Source: Verrucomicrobiota bacterium
GTDB taxonomy: Bacteria; Verrucomicrobiota; Verrucomicrobiia; Verrucomicrobiales; Akkermansiaceae
Length of the DNA: 64,000 bases
Assembly: GCA_017301995.1 (NCBI GenBank)
Contig: JAFLEH010000008.1
Location: forward strand, 124,001 to 188,000
Direction: 5' to 3'
This document shows, piece after piece, positions 1 to 7,265 of this stretch. The translations under genes and the position numbers were made by a program. Positions within the stretch are counted from its first letter, which is position 1. Every line of letters begins with the position of its first letter. The notes below the pieces were generated by a model. The model did no database searches and was not told the DNA's origin. It saw only the letters and a list, made by a program, of their open reading frames with translations.

Positions 1-60
1 CACCTTCCCTCCCAAGCATCCGTCCGGATAGCACTTCCCGACATGCTACGAACAAACACT

Positions 61-67
61 GTTAGGC
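61..67 (+). other. attC core site (right half only)
   Basis: GTTAGGC matches the integron attC 1R core (GTTRRRY) and lies 6 bases before the first cassette start codon, the same spacing as the other core sites in this array. The left half of the site would belong to a cassette lying mostly outside the window, so the array continues leftwards. Confidence 0.6.
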
Positions 68-73
68 TAGAAA

Positions 74-589
74 ATGAAGATCAACATTCTCAACTACAGC
101 GCATGGTGGAAGGTTGAATCGTCGCTGAACAAACGTATACCCGGAAATGAGGATCTTCCTGATTTTGATGCCGAACAGAAGTTGGCCGAGGAGGGGATTT
201 CCAGTGCATTAGCGCTGCGAGGAACCAAAGACAAAGATTGGGAGGTTCCTCCTCATTACCACAGATGTGCGGTTATTTGGGCATACATTTACAACGCTGG
301 ACTGCTGAATGATCGCTTATTTTCAGATTTGAACCGGATCATACCGAAGAGCATCTACCCATGGTATGTGCAACTCGAATGCTACATGGACGGGTCTGAG
401 CCGTTGGGCAGCCTCATAATTTACGGGAATGAGTGCTTTCTGAATGCGGAAGATCCAATCGTGCTACGCTTTTCAGATATTCTTGGCATATCACCGAACT
501 ACGCAAGATGGAGGAAGATTTGCTCCAAGATTGCCTGCCTTCCAGCTCACATTAAACTCCACTACACCATTAAACGTGCACTCAAATAA
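74..589 (+). CDS. integron cassette protein of unknown function (cassette 1)
   Basis: 171-residue protein that I do not recognise. It has no signal peptide or clear membrane segment. It is rich in aromatic residues (WW near the N-terminus, WAYIYN in the middle, YPWYVQLECYMDG) and looks like a soluble cytoplasmic protein. Codon use and base composition are clearly more AT-rich than the chromosome after position 4000, which suits a mobile cassette. The ATG follows a GTTAGGC core site by 6 bases, and the stop is followed within 4 bases by attC1. No promoter is visible inside the cassette, so expression probably depends on read-through from upstream. Confidence 0.8.
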   Translation: MKINILNYSAWWKVESSLNKRIPGNEDLPDFDAEQKLAEEGISSALALRGTKDKDWEVPPHYHRCAVIWAYIYNAGLLNDRLFSDLNRIIPKSIYPWYVQLECYMDGSEPLGSLIIYGNECFLNAEDPIVLRFSDILGISPNYARWRKICSKIACLPAHIKLHYTIKRALK

Positions 590-592
590 AAC

Positions 593-712
593 GCCGAACG
601 GCACTGGGCAACCCGCCACCCGGCCCGAGCCGAAGTCAGAGGGTAGCGACAAACCTCAACCCACATCGGAGGGGCGCTCCCGGCAGCGGGCTGCCAGGCC
701 TCGACGTTCGAC
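593..712 (+). other. attC site 1
   Basis: Outer arms GCCGAAC (593-599) and GTTCGAC (706-712) are complementary at 6 of 7 positions. Inner arms GGCAACCCGC (607-616) and GCGGGCTGCC (686-695) are complementary at 9 of 10. The layout R''-L''-loop-L'-R' with the core GTT near the next start codon is that of an integron recombination site. At about 120 bases it is long but within the known range. Confidence 0.65.
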
Positions 713-721
713 TAAGAAACA

Positions 722-1147
722 ATGCCAGTAGTAGCGACACTTTCGGTTGATCCCGGCGGCATCGGGTATCAATGGCATTCCGACGGGGGGCGCTGCCGGC
801 ACGAGGGCCGCATCGCGTGGGATAACGTAATCGAGATCAAAGCCTTCAAGCGGGACATGTTCACGTATGATCTGATCTGCCTTGCGATAGTTCCAGATGA
901 TGGTCTTTTGATCGAGATCGACGAGGAGGATTCCAATTGGGAGAGTTTGGTGGCCGCCATTCCGGCGAATCTTCCTGGAGCTGTTCGATGGGGTGACTGG
1001 TTTACGGAAGTCGCATTTCCGGCTTTCGCGACGAACGAGCGGACAATCTTCGCTAAGGACCTAAAAGGCGAACAAGGCGTCGCTCCGAACCGCTCATTAC
1101 CGCCCACTTTGAATTCAACGTCCTCCGTTCGCGGTTCGGAGGACTAA
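722..1147 (+). CDS. integron cassette protein of unknown function (cassette 2)
   Basis: 141-residue, predicted soluble protein. The core (about residues 30-108) contains AFKRDMFTYDLICLAI, an acidic strand IEIDEED followed by WESL, then LPGAVRWGDWF and VAFPAFATN. This pattern reminds me of small immunity-like or DUF proteins often carried in cassettes, but I cannot assign a family. The last 26 or so residues are encoded by the left part of attC2, whose outer arm starts at 1067, so the C-terminal tail is probably not conserved. The start ATG lies 9 bases after the attC1 core. A long antisense frame over the same stretch is a shadow. Confidence 0.75.
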   Translation: MPVVATLSVDPGGIGYQWHSDGGRCRHEGRIAWDNVIEIKAFKRDMFTYDLICLAIVPDDGLLIEIDEEDSNWESLVAAIPANLPGAVRWGDWFTEVAFPAFATNERTIFAKDLKGEQGVAPNRSLPPTLNSTSSVRGSED

Positions 1148-1586
1148 AACGTTGTGCGCCGAGCCAAGCAAAGCGCTTCTTATATGGTGAAAGACCAGAT
1201 ATGACAAAACCTAGCCAGTAGTCATTACCGAGTGTTGCAGTGATGTTTGCCAAGCCATTGGAACTTCGCGGGAGGCACCGCGTGAACCACACGAACCCGG
1301 AGGCTGACTTGGTGGCCGGAGGGTTGGGGAACCGGAGCGGAGATAACCCCGGTCGCACGGCGAAGGAGCGGGCAGGAAGCAACGCAAGCACCGGTATCAC
1401 CTCGGGACACGAATACTCCCGGTTTCATGGTGTCAAACTCCCTGCTTGCATCGGGAGCCGGTTCTGGCACTCTGTGGCTGCGCTGGTTCCGTGTGCGCGC
1501 GATCCTGAGGAGCCCGGTGCGGTAATTCCGCACGCCGGGATCTGCGAGGGGGGCACCGGGCAACCGGCGTCCCTACCTCAATCGCC
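1067..1586 (+). other. attC site 2, interrupted by a group II intron
   Basis: Left outer arm GGCGAAC at 1067-1073; inner arms CTCCGAACCGC (1083-1093) and GCGGTTCGGAG (1131-1141), an 11-base perfect inverted repeat. Spacers are 9 bases on both sides. The right outer arm is split: GTT at 1151-1153, then the intron, then CGCC at 1583-1586. Joined, it reads GTTCGCC, the exact reverse complement of the left arm, and it is followed by cassette 3 with the usual short spacing. Without the intron the site would be about 91 bases. Confidence 0.75.
1154..1582 (+). mobile_element. ORF-less group IIC (attC-type) intron
   Basis: The element starts with GTGCG at 1154, matching the group II 5' consensus GUGYG. 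Around 1510-1543 it has a domain V hairpin typical of class C introns: AGCCCGG-TGCGG, loop TAATT, CCGCA-CG-CCGGGAT. A domain VI hairpin follows (about 1548-1582: GGGGGGCACCGG, GCAA, CCGGCGTCCC, then TACC with a candidate branch A), and the element ends in AT. It is about 429 bases long and encodes no reverse transcriptase; the 117-residue frame inside has no RT or maturase motifs. It would need a protein supplied in trans. Group IIC-attC introns are known to insert in integron attC sites; here the insertion splits the core between GTT and CGCC and lies on the same strand as the cassettes. Confidence 0.8.
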
Positions 1587-1592
1587 CATATA

Positions 1593-2054
1593 ATGAAAGC
1601 ACAAGCACGATACTCGGGATTGATTGTCGCCCTGCTTGTGGTGATTGGGGTTGCTATTGCCGCCTATTTCTACTTCGGAATTGGACTGCGCCATAGAATC
1701 GTCGGACATTGGAGCGGATCTGATCCCGCTTCATTTGTTAAAGTGTCATGGGACGGCCAGTGCTCGTTTCGGGTATCGGGATTCTCGGGTGTTGGACGGG
1801 GGGAATTCAAAAGAGACAAGGCCTCGTTCCAAATGGTGTATCATCCTCCAGACCGCCATCCAGGTCGGCCTCTCGCAATTCTTCTATCAACCACTGCATG
1901 CGATGGTGACGCCCTTAAGAGGAGGGAACTTGAAGTGAACATACTTGAGGTCGAACCATGGTATTGGCCATCGATCTACTTTGAGCGATTGACCAGACGC
2001 GGCGAACAAGGAGAGGGTGGCAAGCCCCCTCAAGCGTCAAAACCACAAAATTGA
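1593..2054 (+). CDS. single-pass membrane protein of unknown function (cassette 3)
   Basis: 153 residues. A hydrophobic segment at about residues 9-29 serves as membrane anchor or uncleaved signal. The rest is a likely extracytoplasmic beta-rich domain (HRIVGHWSGSDPASFVKVSWDG, a start common to small lipocalin-like or DUF domains that measure GxW). I do not recognise the family. The Gly/Pro/Gln-rich tail after about residue 136 is encoded by attC3. If the group IIC intron is spliced from a transcript covering cassettes 2 and 3, this gene's ATG would sit 7 bases after a restored core site. The start is the first ATG after the intron. Confidence 0.75.
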   Translation: MKAQARYSGLIVALLVVIGVAIAAYFYFGIGLRHRIVGHWSGSDPASFVKVSWDGQCSFRVSGFSGVGRGEFKRDKASFQMVYHPPDRHPGRPLAILLSTTACDGDALKRRELEVNILEVEPWYWPSIYFERLTRRGEQGEGGKPPQASKPQN

Positions 2055-2095
2055 ATCACCTCAACCACACGGCTGCCACCACTCTAACGTTGTCA
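2001..2095 (+). other. attC site 3
   Basis: Left core GGCGAAC 2001-2007 and right core GTTGTCA 2089-2095. Inner arms GGTGGCAAGCC (2016-2026) and GGCTGCCACC (2071-2080) pair perfectly except for one unpaired A in the left arm. An extrahelical base in L'' is a hallmark of attC sites. Both spacers are 8 bases. The left half lies inside cassette gene 3. Confidence 0.75.
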
Positions 2096-2111
2096 ACAAG
2101 ATTTGCCAAAA

Positions 2112-2723
2112 ATGAAATCCCCCACTTTAGCCATCGTTGGAATTCTTCTGATTCAATCTGTCAGCGCTAAGGTGACTCCGCGGCTCTGGGATTGCGTCTC
2201 ACTTGGGGAAGTATGTTCAGCCTATGGACTTGGCCAAGTTCCGGCGTTTCCCCGCAAGGAGCTTCGTGAGACCGATTATAACGACACCAGTGGCGAGTGG
2301 AAACTCAAATCCATCCGTAAGGAATACGCATTGCACGGCGGGCTTCTGATTTTCACAACTGAGATTGTCGAAAGGCGGGGATATGAGCCAACTAAGGAAC
2401 TCGTTGCCGAGTGCTCCGTTGACCTTCGGTTTGCCGCGGAGCATGGTGCCGCGAGGAGAGCATTGGACACCGGTCCCGTGATGCAGTTCCTGAAAGACCA
2501 TGGAATCTCCGTAGGGTTTGGACCAAAGGTGTCAGTCAAGTGGAGGCAATTCACGAAGGATTCGCGCCAAGAGATATTTGTGATTCCGGGCAGCGCTTAC
2601 ATCACGGTCGAACCATCGACTAAGGTGCGTGCTTTTAGGGTAAACATCCGCCCTCTCTTCATCCATGGCCCATCGAAGAAGATCCCACGCCAAGCCGAAG
2701 TTATGCCTCCTAACGGGCCATAA
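2112..2723 (+). CDS. exported protein of unknown function (cassette 4)
   Basis: 203 residues with an N-terminal signal peptide (MKSPTLAIVGILLIQSVSA, cleavage after about residue 19). The mature part starts KVTPRLWDCVSLGEVC. Two further segments resemble beta strands (GGLLIFTTEIVERRGY, QEIFVIPGSAYITVEP). No family recognised; probably periplasmic. I chose ATG 2112, because a TTG three codons earlier would place charged residues before an otherwise clean signal peptide. The C-terminal residues AEVMPPNGP are encoded by attC4 and resemble the tail of cassette 5 (AEAVPPNA), so they are a by-product of the recombination site. Confidence 0.75.
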   Translation: MKSPTLAIVGILLIQSVSAKVTPRLWDCVSLGEVCSAYGLGQVPAFPRKELRETDYNDTSGEWKLKSIRKEYALHGGLLIFTTEIVERRGYEPTKELVAECSVDLRFAAEHGAARRALDTGPVMQFLKDHGISVGFGPKVSVKWRQFTKDSRQEIFVIPGSAYITVEPSTKVRAFRVNIRPLFIHGPSKKIPRQAEVMPPNGP

Positions 2724-2785
2724 GCCATTCAATCCCACTTCATATTCCATTCAATTGCTCCCGTAGGAGCACTCAATCGTTCTGC
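2694..2785 (+). other. attC site 4
   Basis: Inner arms CTCCTAACGGG (2707-2717) and CCCGTAGGAG (2760-2769) pair with a single extra A in the left arm. The right core is GTTCTGC (2779-2785), the left outer arm GCCGAAG (2694-2700) is a poorer match. The loop sequence resembles the one after cassette 6. Confidence 0.65.
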
Positions 2786-2796
2786 AAAAATAATTC

Positions 2797-3327
2797 ATGG
2801 GAAGCCTGTTCCGATTACCTCCGGCGGGAAGCGTCGAATACAGGTCGCCATTGGTGCTCTTGTTTGGATTTCTCTTTCTTGCTGCTGGTTGCGTGATGCT
2901 TCTGAGAGTTCCATACCTATTCTACCAGAAGGGCAGGCTGGACAAGGGTCTGGAAGTGCCAGCCAGGATTCTCCGAGTCGAGAGTGTCAGCTCGGGAGGA
3001 GGAAGACACTCGTCGGTGTCCGTCGAGTATGAATTCAGGTGGGGAGATAGCGTGTTCAAAGGGGATCGAGCGTCGGTCTTCAGCGAGTCGAATGGCCTTT
3101 ACTTCCGACTTCGTGAGGCCTTCGAATCCGGCCGTGAGGTGACGTGCTTCGTTGATCCAGGCGATCCACGCCTCAGCGCCCTTGAGAAGGACGTCAGGGT
3201 CATGGATCTTATCGGCTACTTCGGTCTCGGGACTCCATTTGCCATCGTTGGATCGCTGTATCTCGTCCGATCCATCGGTGTCTCCGGAAGAAAGAAATCC
3301 GCAGAAGCCGTTCCTCCTAACGCATGA
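2797..3327 (+). CDS. DUF3592-type membrane protein (cassette 5)
   Basis: 176 residues with two membrane segments (about residues 17-37 and 142-162) around an extracytoplasmic beta-rich domain containing VPARILRVESV, SSVSVEYEFRW and REVTCFVDPGDPRLSAL. This layout and the V.C.VDP..P motif match the DUF3592 family, whose function is unknown. It lies in the membrane with the central domain probably outside. Start ATG is 11 bases after the attC4 core. The last residues (VPPNA) are encoded by attC5. Confidence 0.8.
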   Translation: MGSLFRLPPAGSVEYRSPLVLLFGFLFLAAGCVMLLRVPYLFYQKGRLDKGLEVPARILRVESVSSGGGRHSSVSVEYEFRWGDSVFKGDRASVFSESNGLYFRLREAFESGREVTCFVDPGDPRLSALEKDVRVMDLIGYFGLGTPFAIVGSLYLVRSIGVSGRKKSAEAVPPNA

Positions 3328-3421
3328 TCAGCCTCCAGTTCCAGCCGCCATGACCGCTACAACCTCAACCCGCAGTCGAAGCCTCGCCCCCGATCAGGCG
3401 TAGGAGGCCTCGACGTTAGCC
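3301..3421 (+). other. attC site 5
   Basis: Inner arms CCTCCTAACGC (3313-3323) and GCGTAGGAGG (3398-3407) pair perfectly apart from one extra A in the left arm. The right core GTTAGCC (3415-3421) sits 5 bases before the next ATG. The left outer arm is not clear (candidate GCAGAAG 3301-3307). Confidence 0.7.
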
Positions 3422-3426
3422 AAAAA

Positions 3427-3912
3427 ATGATGCCCCGCCTCTGGCTACTCTTCGCGCTCGTCATAATGAACCTCCTCGGCTCATGCGGCAAAGGTTTGCC
3501 GCCGCTCAGGACTTGGGAGGTGGCCGAGGCCGCCGCCGGTGGACAAGAAGTCAGTTTCACGTTCGACGCACCACACCGGAAGCCATCAGAGGGATATTGG
3601 GATTACACGCTGGGACTCGTTTTGCCCAAGGACGTCGAGTTCGATCTTTCCGGCCAGGTGAAGATTTATTCGGTGTCCGGTGAGGAGAGGAATTCGTTTC
3701 GGTTTGATTCTGCTTCCCGTTCAAGCTGGTTGGGCGATAAGGATCAGATCTCGCACCTTCTACCGGGGAAGCTGGGCATCAAGGACGGGGAGAGGTGGCG
3801 TATCGTGTTCACATTTGATCGACCGTTGGAGAGGAAGACATCCGTCGTTTTACATTTCTTGAGCCACCAGGATACGCCTCCACAACTAATCGAAGAGGCC
3901 AACAAGTCGTGA
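3427..3912 (+). CDS. lipoprotein of unknown function (cassette 6)
   Basis: 161 residues. A short signal sequence ends in the lipobox LGSC with Cys at about residue 20, so the product is probably a lipid-anchored envelope protein. The mature part has a repeated aromatic/basic pattern (EGYWDYTLGLVLPKDVEFDLSG, GERWRIVFTFDRPLERKTSVVLHF) that suggests a beta-sandwich. No family recognised. Two ATGs in tandem at 3427 and 3430 could serve as start. The gene sits between attC5 and a weak attC6. Confidence 0.75.
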   Translation: MMPRLWLLFALVIMNLLGSCGKGLPPLRTWEVAEAAAGGQEVSFTFDAPHRKPSEGYWDYTLGLVLPKDVEFDLSGQVKIYSVSGEERNSFRFDSASRSSWLGDKDQISHLLPGKLGIKDGERWRIVFTFDRPLERKTSVVLHFLSHQDTPPQLIEEANKS

Positions 3913-3976
3913 CGCACCAACCGGCCATAAGCCTATCAAATTCCTTTCAACATCCATTCAACCGCGTCCGTTGCCA
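3897..3976 (+). other. probable degenerate attC site 6
   Basis: Candidate cores GGCCAAC (3897-3903) and GTTGCCA (3970-3976) are complementary at 5 of 7 bases, but inner arms are not convincing. The stretch GGCCATAAGCC followed by a T/C-rich loop ending in CATTCAA is clearly related to the loop of attC4, which is the main support. Confidence 0.4.
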
Positions 3977-4294
3977 AACGCATCAAGGGATCGTCGCCGG
4001 AAAAGATTGAGCTATATGCTTGCGCAGGTCGCGGGACGGCAGGGTTCCACGATTCTAGGATCGAGCCGGGAAGGTCATACATTGGCTACCTTCAGGCGAC
4101 AAAAGACGGTACCTATCGCCTGGGTCGGAGTTCCAAAATATCAGTTTCCTCAGTGGTTCACAGTCTCTCAGTGGCAAGTCGAGCGTCCAAACCACGCTGA
4201 ACTTCGGATTTCGGGGTAAAGCGAATGGCGTTGCCGCGGATTGGGTTTGGAGCGGGTGTTTTTTCTTTATCGGAATGCCAGATAGGGGTAACAG
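3977..4294 (+). other. distal end of the cassette array, no convincing gene
   Basis: About 320 bases without a gene that I trust. A short + frame (3971-4219, 82 residues) begins at a TTG directly on the core site and has no recognisable features; a second frame over the same bases reads IEPGRSYIGYLQATKDGTYRLG-like sequence without a start codon, so this may be the decayed tail of a cassette gene. The sequence becomes GC-rich at about 4290, where the array ends. Confidence 0.4.
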
Positions 4295-6130
4295 GTGCGC
4301 GTGTCCGACAGCGTCCCGCCACCGCCTGTGATCGAACCGCCGCCAGCAGAGTGCGAACCGCCGGTTGTGTCGGTGCCGCGCGGTGGTGTGCCGGCGCGCC
4401 GCGGCGGGAGATGGCTTGTGGTTTTGGCGGTGCTGTTGGTTTTGTCGGGAATCGGAGTGGCGGTCACTCCGTTGGTTAGGAAAGAACTTGAGCGGCGGGC
4501 GAGCGAACGGGAGCTTGTGAGATTGCAGAACCAAGCTGCGGACCGGCTTCTTGCCGGGGATCCGGATGGTGCCGAGACGGCGGCGCGTGAGGCGTTGTCG
4601 CGGCGTGAGGATTTCGAACCCGCCCGGAAGGTGTTGGCTTCCGTGGCCGCGTTGCGCAAGCGGATGGCGGACAAGGCGCGGGAGGGGAAAGCCGCGCTGG
4701 CTGGCGCGGAAAAATGGCTAGAGGAAGATGATATCGTGCGGGCCTTGGCCGCGTTCGGGCGGATTCGGGCCAACAAGGAACTCTACGGCGTGGAAGCGGT
4801 GAATCAGGCGATCCGACGGCATGCGGAACTCTCCACCATCACCGGAACCCTCAAGCTGCCGGAGAACTGGCCCGCCGACGTTTCCATCATGGTCAACGGT
4901 CGGCAGGTGAAACCGGCGGACGGCAGGATCGAAGGACTGCCGCTCGATACGGTACGGGTTGGTTTGGTTAGGGAAGGGTATCGTTCGCAGCCGGTGACGA
5001 AGATCGCGATCCGGGGTGGCAGGCCGGTGCCGCTGCCCGAGCCCGATTGGGAACTTCTGCCGGGCCGCGTGTTTCTAACGAGCAAGCCGCCCGGTGCGGC
5101 GGTCTGGGTGGATGGCGCGGATACCGGCAGCGTGACTCCCTGTGAGATACCGGCCGCGGATGCGGGCCCGGTGGAGGTTGTGCTCAAGCTCCCGTCGTAC
5201 GCGGACGCGGTGGTGAAAGGGGAGGTGCCGTCCGGCGGGAAGATCAACCTAACGGCCGAATTGTCCGAGCTGCCGGTGTTGCCGACGAATGGAACGGCAG
5301 CCGGGGAGCGCCGGGTCATCAATGTCTCCCCAACCGCGCGGATTCCGTTCCGCTGGTGTCCTCCGGGGTCCTTTGTCATGGGCACGGTGGGCACGGGTGG
5401 CGCGCCGGACGAGCGGCCGGCCCGCAAGGTGGAAATCTCCGCGGGATTCTGGCTGGGTGAAACGGAATTCACCCAGGCGCAGTGGGAAGGCGTGATGGGC
5501 CGCGATTCCCTGTTGGCCCTGCTCCATGCGGGTGCGGGCTCGCTGCCCGCCGAACCCGAGGCACCGATGGCCAAAGTGAGCTGGGACCGCCTGTGCGACA
5601 GCGGATTGTTGGACAAAGCGAATGCCTATCTGACCGAAAATCAGGCGGCCGGCTGGGTGGCGGATCTGCCAACCGAGGCGCAGTGGGAATACGCCTGCCG
5701 TGCCGGAGGCGCCGCACCGACCGACACACAGGACGGTTCCGAAGCGGGTCCGGCGGTTTGGTTTCGCGACACGAGCGGCGGCAAATACCGCAACACCGGC
5801 GCCGGCAAAGCCAATGCATGGGGTCTGCGGGACATGTGCGGAAACGTGGGCGAGTGGTGTCGGGATGCCTATCAGGAAAATTATCGGAATTTGTGGGATC
5901 GGGATCCGGGCGGTCCCGTTTCCGGCTGGAAGCGCGTGTTCCGGGGCGGTTCCTTTCTGAGCGTTGCCGAGCGCTGCCGGCCGGCGGCGCGCGGACAGGC
6001 GGATAGCGCGGTCGCGCATCCGGGGATCGGGTTCCGCCTCATGCCGCGCCCGCAAACCATGCCGCCCGTGTTAGGAGGTCCTCCGCCACCCGCCAAACCG
6101 CCTGCCGGGAAAAAACCGGGGACGCGGTAG
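4295..6130 (+). CDS. membrane-anchored PEGA / SUMF1-domain protein
   Basis: 611 residues. A Pro-rich N-terminus (1-38) precedes one membrane segment (about 40-60). A helical region follows (60-150). Two PEGA-like beta modules lie at about 178-240 and 255-320. The C-terminal sulfatase-modifying-factor (FGE-like) domain spans about 340-590, recognised by PPGSFVMGT, LPTEAQWEYACRAG, NAWGLRDMCGNVGEW and RGGSF. The paired active-site cysteines of true formylglycine-generating enzymes are not both present (the region reads ERCRPAARGQ), so I do not expect oxidase activity; the domain more likely binds a ligand outside the membrane. The start is a GTG; upstream alternatives exist. It converges on obgE with a gap of 19 bases. 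Confidence 0.8.
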   Translation: MRVSDSVPPPPVIEPPPAECEPPVVSVPRGGVPARRGGRWLVVLAVLLVLSGIGVAVTPLVRKELERRASERELVRLQNQAADRLLAGDPDGAETAAREALSRREDFEPARKVLASVAALRKRMADKAREGKAALAGAEKWLEEDDIVRALAAFGRIRANKELYGVEAVNQAIRRHAELSTITGTLKLPENWPADVSIMVNGRQVKPADGRIEGLPLDTVRVGLVREGYRSQPVTKIAIRGGRPVPLPEPDWELLPGRVFLTSKPPGAAVWVDGADTGSVTPCEIPAADAGPVEVVLKLPSYADAVVKGEVPSGGKINLTAELSELPVLPTNGTAAGERRVINVSPTARIPFRWCPPGSFVMGTVGTGGAPDERPARKVEISAGFWLGETEFTQAQWEGVMGRDSLLALLHAGAGSLPAEPEAPMAKVSWDRLCDSGLLDKANAYLTENQAAGWVADLPTEAQWEYACRAGGAAPTDTQDGSEAGPAVWFRDTSGGKYRNTGAGKANAWGLRDMCGNVGEWCRDAYQENYRNLWDRDPGGPVSGWKRVFRGGSFLSVAERCRPAARGQADSAVAHPGIGFRLMPRPQTMPPVLGGPPPPAKPPAGKKPGTR

Positions 6131-6149
6131 CGCGGAAGGAGGCGTCCGC

Positions 6150-7202
6150 TCAGGCTTTCGGGCGGTGGCCGATCTCGTTGTCGAGGATTTGGCGGAGGTC
6201 GTCGAGGCCTTCGCCGGTGTCGGCGGAAATCGGGATGATGTCGATCTTCGGGAACCGCTGGCGGAAGTGCTCCAGGTTTTCCCCGCTGGCGGCGAGGTCC
6301 ATTTTGTTAGCGACGATCTTCCACGGGAAGCGGGCGAGTTCCTCGTCGTATTCGCGGATCTCGCGGCGCAGGATTTCGAGGTCGGAAACCGGGTCGCGCC
6401 CGTCCACGGCGGCCATGTCGATCACGAACAGCAGCACCCGGCAGCGGGTGATGTGGCGGAGAAACTCGTGGCCGAGGCCGCGGTTTTCGTGGGCGCCTTC
6501 GATCAGTCCGGGGATGTCGGCCACGGTGCAGCGGCGGAATCCGGGGAACTCCACCACGCCGACGGTCGGTTGCAGGGTGGTGAACGGATAGGACGCCACC
6601 TTTGGCTTGGCGGCGGACAGTTTGCCCAACAACGTCGATTTTCCCGCGTTGGGGAAACCGACCAGCCCGGCATCGGCGATGCGGCGGAGTTCCAGATAGA
6701 AAATCCCCTGTTCGCCCGGTGTGCCGAGTGTGTGTTCGGTGGGCGCGCGGTTGGTGGCGGTGCGGAAGTGCCAGTTGCCCTTGCCCGGTACGCCGCCCTT
6801 GCAGAGGACGAATTTCTGGCCGTTTTCGGTGAGGTCGGCGATCGGATCGAGGTCGATCCCTTCGTCGCTGCGTTCCATTTCCACGGCCTCGGCGGTGGTG
6901 GCTGCGGAGCTGCGATAGACCACGGTGCCTGGCGGGACCTTGCCGATCACGGTTTTGCCGCCGCGGCCGGTTTTGCGGGTGCCCGCGCCGTTCTTCCCGT
7001 CTTCGGCGACGAGTTTCGGGTCGAAATGGTAGGCTCGGAGGTTGTCGGTGGACGGGTCCACGATCAGGACCACGTCGCCGCCGGCTCCGCCATCACCACC
7101 GTCCGGGCCGCCGCGGGGCACGTATTTCTCGCGGCGCCAGGAGACAACCCCGTCGCCGCCGTCGCCGGCCTTGGCCATGATCCGAATGTGGTCGATGAAC
7201 AT
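6150..7202 (-). CDS. obgE: GTPase Obg (ribosome assembly)
   Basis: 350 residues. The Gly-rich Obg fold covers residues 1 to about 160 (KAGDGGDGVVSWRREKYVPR, GGPDGGDGGAGGDV). The G domain follows, with G1 GFPNAGKST at about 182-190, G3 DIPGLIEGAHENRGLG, and G4 NKMDL at about 297. It belongs to the conserved GTPases that bind the large ribosomal subunit during assembly and act in stress signalling. Relative to typical family members there is a roughly 20-residue acidic insertion near residues 100-125. The C-terminal variable OCT domain of some Gram-positive Obg proteins is absent. The preceding gene on the same strand (7266-7871) is 63 bases upstream and may be cotranscribed. Confidence 0.97.
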   Translation of the reverse strand: MFIDHIRIMAKAGDGGDGVVSWRREKYVPRGGPDGGDGGAGGDVVLIVDPSTDNLRAYHFDPKLVAEDGKNGAGTRKTGRGGKTVIGKVPPGTVVYRSSAATTAEAVEMERSDEGIDLDPIADLTENGQKFVLCKGGVPGKGNWHFRTATNRAPTEHTLGTPGEQGIFYLELRRIADAGLVGFPNAGKSTLLGKLSAAKPKVASYPFTTLQPTVGVVEFPGFRRCTVADIPGLIEGAHENRGLGHEFLRHITRCRVLLFVIDMAAVDGRDPVSDLEILRREIREYDEELARFPWKIVANKMDLAASGENLEHFRQRFPKIDIIPISADTGEGLDDLRQILDNEIGHRPKA

Positions 7203-7265
7203 GCGCGGAGCATTTCCCGGAACCGGAGAAAGGTCAACCCTTCATCGGCACAGGATGCCGTCGCC

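Noticed and set aside
444..731. 95-codon frame across the end of cassette 1
   Set aside because: Overlaps both a better gene and the attC1 stem-loop; the residues are low-complexity.
1120..1144. Hairpin GTCCTCCG/CGGAGGAC as a rho-independent terminator
   Set aside because: It competes with the longer attC2 arms (1083-1093 and 1131-1141), is within the end of cassette gene 2 and has no T-tract.
1240..1593. 117-codon frame inside the intron as an intron-encoded protein
   Set aside because: No reverse transcriptase, maturase or endonuclease motif, and its bases are structured intron RNA (domains V and VI).
4295..6130. Formylglycine-generating (sulfatase-activating) enzyme
   Set aside because: The two catalytic cysteines are not conserved and no sulfatase gene is nearby.
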